Source: Heterotrichella gracilis
Taxonomy: Eukaryota > Sar > Xanthophyceae > Tribonematales > Xanthonemataceae
Direction: 5' to 3'
DNA length: 28,952 bases
Assembly (NCBI GenBank): GCA_032358255.1
Contig: JAULBX010028449.1
Span: 1 to 28,952 of the forward strand
How positions within the stretch are numbered: position 1 is the first letter of the stretch; each line of letters starts with the position of its first letter. The position numbers and the translations under genes were made by a program. Below the pieces are notes generated by a model that had not been told where the DNA came from, did not search any database, and saw nothing but the letters and a program-made list of their open reading frames with translations. Shown piece by piece: positions 1 through 7,575 of this stretch.

Positions 1-171
1 GGTACAGGTGTGTACAGCACGACACGGGGACCTGAGACAGCTGAATAACCTTACTCAGTTGCGTGGCTCCCACTGTATATTGATCTCGTCTTTCTGTTAG
101 CATATATATACATCTGATGGTAAGGGTTCAGTGCAATCCTTGGTTTGCATCTTACCAGTCTGTGGTTGCAT

Positions 172-538
172 CATTCGGCCTCTAATGCCAGGAGAGAAAG
201 AAAGAAAGGGAACACACAGAGGCGTAGTTAGGGGGCCACATTACTATATATATCCATATCAGCAATGGCAAATCCCCCTCACCCCCGCCCCTCTCGCAGC
301 TGCACATCCTGCCCACCTGTAATGATAAATTGGCAAGGGTTCAATAGGGTTCAATAGGGTGCCACAATACCTTTCCAGGACAGATATTTACATTTGGAAA
401 ATATTTGGATCATTCGGCCTCTAGTACCTTCGAATACCATTCAGTCCCAAGCACAAGGTTCCACATCCCAGCAATTGCCAATCCCCATGCCAACCTCCCT
501 CACCCCCACCCCTCTCGCAGCTGCACATCCTGCCCACC
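172..538 (+). repeat. Duplicated intron-exon junction upstream of the first visible bestrophin exon
   Basis: The stretch from 172 (CATTCGGCCTCTA) to about 318 recurs diverged at 411-538. Both end in a C-rich tract, a TCGCAG acceptor and the first 18 or so bases of the exon. The upstream copy (exon part 300-319) runs into stop codons, and only the copy starting at 521 continues as the full exon. It fits an upstream duplication that kept the acceptor. Confidence 0.75.
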
Positions 539-3500
539 TACTTCCCCAACCTGGCTGTGCGCACCATGGAGCCATTTGCCCTCACATCCTTTGCGCTGTC
601 GCTGCTGCTGGTGTTCAGGACAAACACAAGCTACGCAAGGTGACGCCCTAAACCCTAAACCCTAAACCCTAAGTATCCTCTTTGCGCTGTCGCTGCTGCT
701 GGTGTTCAGGACCAACACCAGTTACGCAAGGTGGTACCTTAAACCCTAAACTTCAAACCCTAAGTGTATCCTTTGCCCTGTCGCTGCTGCTGGTGTTCAA
801 GACCAACACCAGCTACGCAAGGTGACGCCCTAAACCCTAAACCCTATACCCTAAACCCTATACCCTATAGATCCTTTGCGCTGTCGCTCCTGTAGAAAAA
901 GACGAAAAACAGCCTTGAAAAAACCATACAAAAATATCATTCAGACCCTGGCAAAGTACATACAAAAGCTGCCATACATCATCTCAACTTACCTACACAC
1001 CATGCCACGCCGTTGGCTGGATGTGCGGCGCGCGTGGGGCACCATCCTGACCCGCACCCGCGGCCTGGTGCCCCAGGGGCTGTCCTGGATTTAGAAAAAC
1101 TCCAGAAAATACACAAAAGGAGTTTTTTTCATTTATCGACACCCAATATTTCAGCTCACCTGAGATGGCTTAAACAAGCTGCCCATGCAGGTGGCTGGAC
1201 GCGCGTGGGGCACCGTCCTCACCCGCTCCCGCGACCTGGTGCGCCAGGGCCTGTCCCGGACCCCAGAAAATGCCAAAAAATGCACCAAAAAGCCTGGGAA
1301 CCTACACTACACACACCATCTCTGCTCACGTATAAACCTTCATCTTGCAGGTGGCTGGATGCGCGGCGCGCATGGGGCACCGTCCTCACCCGCTCCCGTG
1401 ACCTGGTGCGCCAGGGCCTGTCCTGGATCCAGCCTACCTCCCCCCTCCTCATGGCCATGCTTGCCAGGTGGGCGGTGGCGCTGCCGCTGGCGCTCAAGTG
1501 CCACCTGCGGGTGGATGGGGACATAGCCACAGAGCTGCAGGTGGGGGTGCTGCGATTTTTTCTTGGTGTGCAGAAATGTGCAGCTGGTAAAAGTTGGACC
1601 CTAGTAGAGGGTTCAGGGTTTTGTAGTGCCAAGGTTGGGTTATGGCTAAGGCCCAGATGGTGGCGCTGGCGCTGGCGCTCCAGTGCCACCTGCGGGTTGA
1701 TGGGGACATAGCCACAGAGCTGCAGGTGGGGGGCAGAGTTGTTTTTCGCCTGCTTTCTTCATGTCAGCTCTATTATGTTTTAATTTGCCCTCCTGAGGCA
1801 CCGGGTTTAGGGTTTGGGGTGTAGGGTGTAGGTGTCTCGACATCGCTCGCACTTCCCCACAGGTCCCCTCCCTGTCCATCCCAACCACTGGGCCATTCCT
1901 CATCTGTCGCTTACACCGGTTCTACATGTAATAAATCCCCATACATCTCCCCTCATCCGGGTTTGCCCATGCGACCCCCCACCCCACCCCAATCTAACCC
2001 CTCCCCATTTCCACCCCACCAGGATGTGCTGCTGCCTGACGAGGCGGCCATGGTGGCGGCCAGCAACCACCCGCCAAACTGCGTGCTGCAGGTGTGCACC
2101 CTAGACCCTAACAAAACCCTAAGAGAACGCTAGATGACGAGGCGGCCATGTTGCGGCCAGCCAACTGCTTGCAACTGGTGTGCACCCCAACCCTACTAAA
2201 ACCCTAACAAAACCCTGCGTTGCATTTTGATTCCTGGTGATAAGCCAACTGATGCTGGCATCATCAGGCCCCCTGTGAGCACTGCATATGCAAGAAACGC
2301 CAAACTCTGTGAAAACATGGCCTTCATTCCCCTGGTTTCCCAAGGTTCCTCGCCATCGTTGCCGAGGTGTGACATAGTGCAAGCACCTCTGCATGGAGCA
2401 AACCAAATTGCCGTTTCTCAGGAAAATGTCTACCTCCAATCCCTGGGCTCAAGCAGCTTTACCCAAAATTACGGCCATCCTAACCCCAAAAAAGAAACCT
2501 CTGATCCCCACACTTCCAGGTTCTGTCCCAGATCGTTGCCGAGGCGCGGCTGTCAGAGTCCAAGCACTATCGCATGGACGAAAACATCTCGCTGTTCTTT
2601 GACGCTGTGGGGTCATGCGAGCGCCTGCTGCGCACGCCCATCCCCTTGTCATACACAAGGTAGGGCACTGGCTGTAAACCCTGAACCATACATATTTTTG
2701 CTGTTCTTTGACGAGGTGGGCTCATGCGAGGGCTTGCTGCGCACGCCCATCCACCTGTCATACACAAGGTAGGTTACTCTGCCTGGAGTTTAGGCTTAGG
2801 GTTTGGGCTAGGGTTTGGGCTAGGGTTTGGGTGCAACGAGGCGGTTTGCGGTTCCCTTTTGCTGTACTGCCTGTGGCAAGGACCTGGATAGGGTAGCTAG
2901 GTAGCGCCTGCTGTGCACGCCCATCCCCCTGTCATACGCAAGGTAAGGCACTTGCGGTAATTGACCGCCGGTAAACCTTAAACCCGGCACTTCCCGCATT
3001 GTGATCCCTGTTGCTTAGCTTGGTAGAGCCTACGCAAACCTCCATAAACCCCACCGTCAAAGCCTACCTCCAGGCAAATGACACTGTGGGCAACATGGTG
3101 GTGGGCCCTGTTATAAACAAGAAGCACACTTCCATAAGGAACCCTACACACCCCTGCAGGCACACATCTCGCTTCATGATCCTGTGGCTGACCTTCATGC
3201 CATTCATGCTGATAGGGTTCTATGTGGGCCACCTGCCGCTGGGTGGCGCCCAGCGGCAGATGGCCCACATAGAACCCTATCCAAACCCTAAACAGCCCAA
3301 TAAAATCCCAACGAATCCCTTAGAACCCTACCGAGGCCCGACACACTCTACCACTCCTACCCACCCTAACCCTAAACTCTAAACCCTACACACCCCTGCA
3401 GGCACACCTCGCGCTTCATGATCCTGTGGCTGACCTTCATGCCATTCACGCTGTGGGCAACCTGCCGCTGGACCACTGTCTTGTTCACAGCCATTGTGGC

Positions 3501-4147
3501 CTTCTTGCTGCTGGGTGTGGAGGAGATCGGCGTGGTGATTGAGGAGCCGTTCAGCATCCTGCCGCTGGAGGTGGGTGGTGGTTGGTGGCGTGTGTGTTTG
3601 TGTGCGTGGGTGGAAGGACGGGGGGTGAGGGAGGAGGTCTTTAAGCATCATACCACTGAAGGTGGGTGGGGGGATGAGCAGCGCGTGGGGTTGGAGGTGG
3701 GTAGAGTGGCGGAACGCCCCAACATGCTGCACCCAAGCCTGTGGGGATGGGGGTGGGTGGTATGGGTAGGGAACCCCACTGGGTTGTTACATGCTGTCTG
3801 CAGTGGCATTATCACAATGCCTTGATACGCCCTTGGCACATCCCTGTTGTGCCATAGGAATTCTTGCCCTGACACCCTCACCCGCAGGCACTGTGAAAGA
3901 ACTTCCAAGCGCAAGATAAAGCGGCGGGGCCTTACCAACAGGGGAAGCATCAGGCCCAACGGGGTTGACCGCTTGACCTGATCACCACCCCTTCCCCCCC
4001 ACCCCCATGCAGGCGCTGTGTGCGGTCTACCAGCGCAACGTCGCAGAGATGCTGGAGCAGCGCCCCATGGTGGCGTCCCTGTTCAGCGAAGCGCACCTGC
4101 AGGAGGGGGCCCGGGTGGCGCCGGCGGTGGTCAACGGATTGGCGTAG
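521..4147 (+). CDS. Bestrophin-family anion channel, chloroplast type (5' partial, six exons)
   Basis: Exons at 521-639, 1351-1540, 2023-2091, 2520-2659, 3402-3570 and 4013-4147 (TAG stop) join in phase to 273 residues. Hallmarks seen: LLLVFRTNTSYAR followed by RWLDARRAWGTVLTRSRDLV; CERLLRTPIPLSYTRHTSRF across the fourth junction; LLLGVEEIGVVIEEPFSILP before the last junction; and the cytosolic-helix start AVYQRNVAEML. This order matches the plant and algal bestrophin family (PF01062), which forms pentameric chloride or bicarbonate channels. Plant VCCN1 and Chlamydomonas BST1-3 sit in thylakoids, and the latter are proposed to carry bicarbonate for the CO2-concentrating mechanism. Location and substrate here are inferred only from the family. 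Family members are usually about 400 residues, so roughly 100 or more N-terminal residues (transit peptide, first helix) should lie before position 521, probably outside the window. Every exon has partial copies nearby, listed separately. Confidence 0.9.
591..892 (+). repeat. 91-bp tandem repeat made of exon 3' end, donor and CCCTAAA-rich intron
   Basis: The motif TTGCGCTGTCGCTGCTG, or a close variant, starts at 591 (true exon), 682, 773 and 876, giving periods of 91, 91 and 103. Units 2 and 3 retain the end of the FALSLLLVFRTNTSYAR exon and a GT donor; unit 4 is cut short after about 20 bases. Each unit carries CCCTAAA or CCCTATA runs between the donor and the next exon piece. Confidence 0.85.
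1012..1263 (+). repeat. Two partial upstream copies of the second bestrophin exon
   Basis: Copy 1012-1092 still reads RWLDVRRAWGTILTRTRG in frame but has no AG acceptor directly before it and ends at a stop. Copy 1191-1263 has an intact CATGCAG acceptor but lacks 7 bases next to GACGCGCG, so its frame is broken. The intact exon starts at 1351. Confidence 0.85.
1660..1725 (+). repeat. Downstream copy of the 3' end of the second bestrophin exon
   Basis: This repeats the CHLRVDGDIATELQ coding end and the CTGCAG/GTGGGG donor of the exon ending at 1540. It is truncated on the 5' side, as expected for a downstream copy. Confidence 0.85.
2134..2176 (+). repeat. Degenerate downstream copy of the third bestrophin exon
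   Basis: It starts GATGACGAGGCGGCCATG and ends before GTGTGCACC, matching the exon at 2023-2091 with internal deletions. The donor context is retained. Confidence 0.75.
2700..2942 (+). repeat. Two downstream copies of the fourth bestrophin exon
   Basis: Copy 2700-2768 stays open and ends SYTR before GTAGGT. The shorter copy 2905-2942 ends before GTAAGG. Both are 5'-truncated versions of the exon ending at 2659. TTTGGGCTAGGG-type telomere-like sequence lies between them at about 2785-2830. Confidence 0.85.
3160..3241 (+). repeat. Upstream copy of the fifth bestrophin exon
   Basis: The CCCTGCAG acceptor and first 52 or so exon bases (HTSRFMILWLTFMPF) are duplicated ahead of the true exon at 3402. 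The preceding intron end (AACCCTACACACCCCTGCAG) is duplicated too. After CTG the copy has a TAGGGTT-containing insertion relative to the true exon and then enters a palindrome. Confidence 0.85.
3212..3280. repeat. 34-bp inverted repeat (fold-back palindrome)
   Basis: Arms 3212-3245 and 3247-3280 are reverse complements apart from two positions (3232/3260 and 3244/3248), with one central base. The left arm contains bases of the exon copy (TGTGGG..CTGCCGCTGG), so the right arm is an inverted re-copy of exon sequence. The outer ends read ATAGGGTTC and GAACCCTAT. Confidence 0.9.
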
Positions 4148-4282
4148 ACACCCGTGGCATTGGGTGCAGGCTGCTGCCAGGAGCCTAGACACCTGGCGCA
4201 TGTGCTGCCTGTGGGCTGTCCCCGGGGGAAAGAGTTGGGATTTGGATTGGGACTGGCCAGTCCCCGCTGATGGTCCCCAGGG

Positions 4283-4306
4283 GTTCAGCGAAGCGCACTT
4301 CCAGGT
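4283..4306 (+). repeat. Fragment of the last bestrophin exon after its stop codon
   Basis: TTCAGCGAAGCGCAC at 4283-4297 matches the final exon around 4083 and is followed by a similar CCAGG context. It shows the duplications extend past the coding end. Confidence 0.6.
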
Positions 4307-4309
4307 CCT

Positions 4310-5100
4310 GGAGGGGAGTCAGGCAGCGGTCAGCTGGTGACAATGTCAGACATGCAACTTGAGAAGGCCTCTCCCAGCGGTCTCCTGGAGGCTTTTAAGT
4401 GTACTGACAGAAGTCGCGTGGAACTTTGAAAGAAATTCTCAAGTGAATGTCGTACAGTGTTGTTACAGTGGCCAAGTGTGCGGCACAGCGCTTTCTGTCG
4501 GCATGATTGACTGAACTGCTGTTGAACTCACTCAGTTTGGGCCGCCACCCAACGTTAGTACCACCCAATAAAGGGAAATGCGTTGCACACCATGTTGGCA
4601 ACATTTAACAGCTAAAAGGCATCATGCCAGGCAATGGCATTGGCTGGCACAGCACAGCACTGACTGACTCATTAGTGAAGTTCAGCTGTTCTTTGAAGTT
4701 AAGGTCTATGGCACACTTGCCACGTACGGTGGACTGGGGCAAACCTTGAGGTTTTGCAGACTAGGAGAGGAATGGGGCAAAGGGTTTGCAGACTTCATCT
4801 AGGTAAGTCTAGGTCAAATTCTGTGCCACTCAATATGTGAGTCTTAGATGGGCACCAGCCCATGGTGCCCACAGCTCACTTCGTGCCAAATGTCACTCTT
4901 GGAGAAAATGGGTAGCTGGCTGCTTGCATACTTGAATGGCATACGGGTTGCAAGGTATCCACTGCACTCATGCCGCAGCTGCGGTCTATTGTACAAACCT
5001 GAGAAAATTGCCACTATGAGGCTGAGACATTGGAAAAACCTGAAGTCAATGCTGACCTTTATCCAGGTGTGCAGGACTAACCGCTAACCACCCTTGTGTC
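4310..5100. other. Intergenic stretch without a recognised gene
   Basis: Only short unconvincing open frames are present. No conserved motif, repeat array or RNA gene was seen. It should hold the 3' end of the bestrophin transcript and that of the opposing gene. Confidence 0.5.
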
Positions 5101-5105
5101 ACCAA

Positions 5106-5341
5106 CTACCTATAGCTAGGGTCTGTCAGCAGTGCGACATCGGAGTCAGCTGGACCCAGGGAGGCCCAAGCACGGTCTGAGGCAGCCTGATTATCCACCA
5201 GACAGCTGGGTGTCACTAGGGGTGCAAAGACTGCCTGCTAAGCACACTGTGTCGCCAGCTACCTATAGCTAGGGTCTGTCAGCAGTGCGACATCGGAGTA
5301 ATCTGACCCAGGGAGGCCCAGCCAGGGCCTGAGGTCTATCA
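5106..5341 (-). repeat. 153-bp spaced duplication of the last exon of the 5259-6271 gene
   Basis: CTACCTATAGCTAGGGTCTG and about 60 further bases occur at 5106 and 5259. The second is the true C-terminal exon; the first, beyond the stop codon, has a changed frame. Confidence 0.85.
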
Positions 5342-6271
5342 CCCCTTGGTGTAGCAGCACCAGCAGCACAACCATGAACGCTGTGTGCACCATGGAGACA
5401 ACTACGTTGGCGATCCACCCGCTGCGGGCCCTGGGGAGACAAAGAGAAACGTCGCCGGTCAGAGAGGGTGCTGTACACGAGATATGGGCAACCATTTTGC
5501 TTCCCACGCCCCAGGCGATTAGTGGTACAGCAAAAAAGGTGCCAGGCACTTGAAGGCAGGTTTGCAAAGTGGATGCAGGGTAGAGGACTCAGTTCAGGGG
5601 GGTGCGGGTCCTTGTGGCTTGAGGTGGGGTACGCAAGGTGCCTTGTAGAGGTGGGTTCTAATCACAGGAGGCAGCAGAAGGAGCAAAACCCACGCAAGGT
5701 TGCAGGGAGAATGCAAGGGAGATTTCAAGTGGGGTGCAGGTCTTTGCGTGTTGAGGGTGTTGCCACTTACGAGGGGGAGCGGTGCCTGTGGCAGGTGTGG
5801 AGCAGAGCCCCGATGTACCAGGTCAAGGGAAGGATCCAGCCCACCATGAACCTGCGTGCAATCATCACACTAATCAGAACAGCTGTGGGCAACCTGAGCC
5901 AACGCTTGCTCCATGAAGCGCTTGCTGAGACAACTTACAGGGCCCACTGGATAGCAGAAAGCGATGGTGCATCGTCCAAATCGGCTCCTGGCCCGTCTTC
6001 AGGGACTTTGCTTCGAACTCTGGGTGGGTTGTCGTACTCCTCATAGTCAGAAGGCATTCTCAGGACCGTGATGCCCTTCAACTGCGGATACTTTGCCAGC
6101 TTATCCTTGCTGTTTTTCACAGGCGTTACATCATCCCAGGAGGCTCCGTGCACAAGGGGCCGTTCCAGGTCGTTTTCCTTGCTCCATATCTTCTCTGCTG
6201 CGGTCAGGAAGGCTCCAAACCGTGGGCTGATGGTGGTGGGTGTTGCCCGTGGAGATTTCAGGGGCATCCAG
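5259..6271 (-). CDS. Unrecognised protein with two C-terminal membrane segments (5' end unresolved)
   Basis: On the minus strand, exons 6271-5939, 5851-5771, 5499-5479 (21 nt) and 5430-5259 (TAG) join in phase to about 201 residues. The first exon encodes a soluble charged stretch containing FGAFLTAAEKIWSKENDLER and KYPQLKGITVLRMPSDYEEY. The next gives a hydrophobic segment with GWILPLTWYIGALL; a short basic loop and a second segment, WIANVVVSMVHTAFMVVLLV, follow. The PxxWYxGA pattern and two-helix tail faintly recall L18a-like plant membrane proteins, but this is weak. The tiny third exon is inferred from phase; a longer version reading FFAVPLIAWGVGSK does not join in phase with the preceding donor. 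A possible further 5' exon lies near 6555-6630 (DFDRSTVVAHLANQLR). I found no convincing start codon. Confidence 0.5.
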
Positions 6272-7203
6272 CTGTTCATGCCCATTGCAAATCAAAGTGG
6301 TTCCTATAAAGTGTGCAAACCCAGTTATGAAACAGTTGCAGTAGTAATTGATAGGTCACAGAAAGTGCTGGTGTTCCGTGGGTGTGTGGATGGGTTATAC
6401 GGTGTCGGAGGGTTATGGTTTCGGAGGCATGGAGGGGGGTTGGTGGCCAACGGCATGTGCAATGGTGACAAGGCTCGTCAGTGGGGAAACAGGTCTACAT
6501 TGCACCAGGCGGCACGCTGATGAGGTTGCAAACTTCATCTAGATCTTAAAAGGCTCACCGGACCTGGATGGCACTCCGTACGTTCGCAGTTGGTTGGCGA
6601 GGTGGGCGACGACCGTTGACCGGTCAAAGTCTGTGGTGCAGGTGGAGATGCGTTGAGGACGGAAGAAAGCTCGTAGCAACGCGCCAATCTAGACCCTCCA
6701 CGGCAACCAGGTTGCTTTTTTGTTGTTTGGAATGGAAGGTTCACATACGTAGTGCCACCTGGGACTGCCCGTATTTTCTTCCCTTGCAAATAAAAAAGCT
6801 CATAAAATAATATAGTTTTGAAACCTCGCAACGCAGGGTCTGTTGAAAGATCATATCCCATTTGCCAATCTTGATCTCTCACCGTCAAGATCTGTTTTGG
6901 TTTAATTTCCTCACCCATGCATTGCATTGCGTGCGTGCGTCATTTATACTAAGGACGCCATGGAAGATGGCGGGTAAAATCTGGCATAAAAAGGTGAACA
7001 AATTTGGCCCCGGTAGGTGAATAGATAAAACCTGCAGCGCTAGGCATATATGAGCTGCACCAGCACCCTTGTTCATTCACATATTCGTGCAAGGAGGGGT
7101 CAGAATGCACTGCGTTGCAATAATAGCGTGTGTGACAGTGAATCAGCAAAATAATATATTGTCAAAGAAGTAACGTTCCTGCAGACCAGCGTCCTCGACT
7201 TAG

Positions 7204-7208
7204 TTACA
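7204..7208 (-). terminator. Possible TGTAA polyadenylation signal for the HDAC gene
   Basis: TGTAA is the usual polyadenylation motif in chlorophyte algae. This one lies about 370 bases past the HDAC stop. The motif is short, so chance occurrence is likely. Confidence 0.25.
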
Positions 7209-7385
7209 TCACAACATATCCGTTCCCTTCTGAGGGGAGTTGGGAGGGCAACGTAGGAGCCAAACGTGTACATTCCCACGGATCATCCTCGCGAGAATGT
7301 GTGCGTCCATGGCTCCCTCCTCCCCGCTCCCCCCTCACAATGTGTGCGTCCTGCCTCCCCCCTCCCCTCTCCAGCACAGCTAACT

Positions 7386-7446
7386 GTCCGCCCACTTTGT
7401 AGTGGCCAGCGCGGTGCAGCAGCATGGGGCAGGCAGCTGGTGTGGG
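7386..7446 (-). repeat. Copy of the last HDAC exon beyond its stop codon
   Basis: GTCCGCCCAC..GCGCGGTGCAGCAG..TGTGGGCAG parallels 7587-7650 of the final exon with indels and substitutions. It is a decayed duplicate in the 3' flank. Confidence 0.8.
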
Positions 7447-7575
7447 CAGAAGGAACCATGAAACCAAGGGCATAGCCCATGTGTCCTAACCTAAGTTAAA
7501 AGCCCTCCAAAAATGGGACCCGCCACCTTTGAAGAACTGCAAACGGTTGTGGCATCATGGCGCATGTTGTAGCAA

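Noticed and set aside
640..870. CCCTAAA runs as a chromosome end
   Set aside because: The runs are only a few units long, interrupted, in both orientations and inside a gene, so they are interstitial motifs and not a telomere.
591..892. CRISPR-like array
   Set aside because: The period is regular but the units are exon and intron copies without unique spacers, in a eukaryotic gene.
5500..5567. VMA21-like reading FFAVPLIAWGVGSK in the two-helix protein
   Set aside because: It recalls the first VMA21 helix, but the needed splice phase does not match the upstream exon and the second part lacks other VMA21 features.
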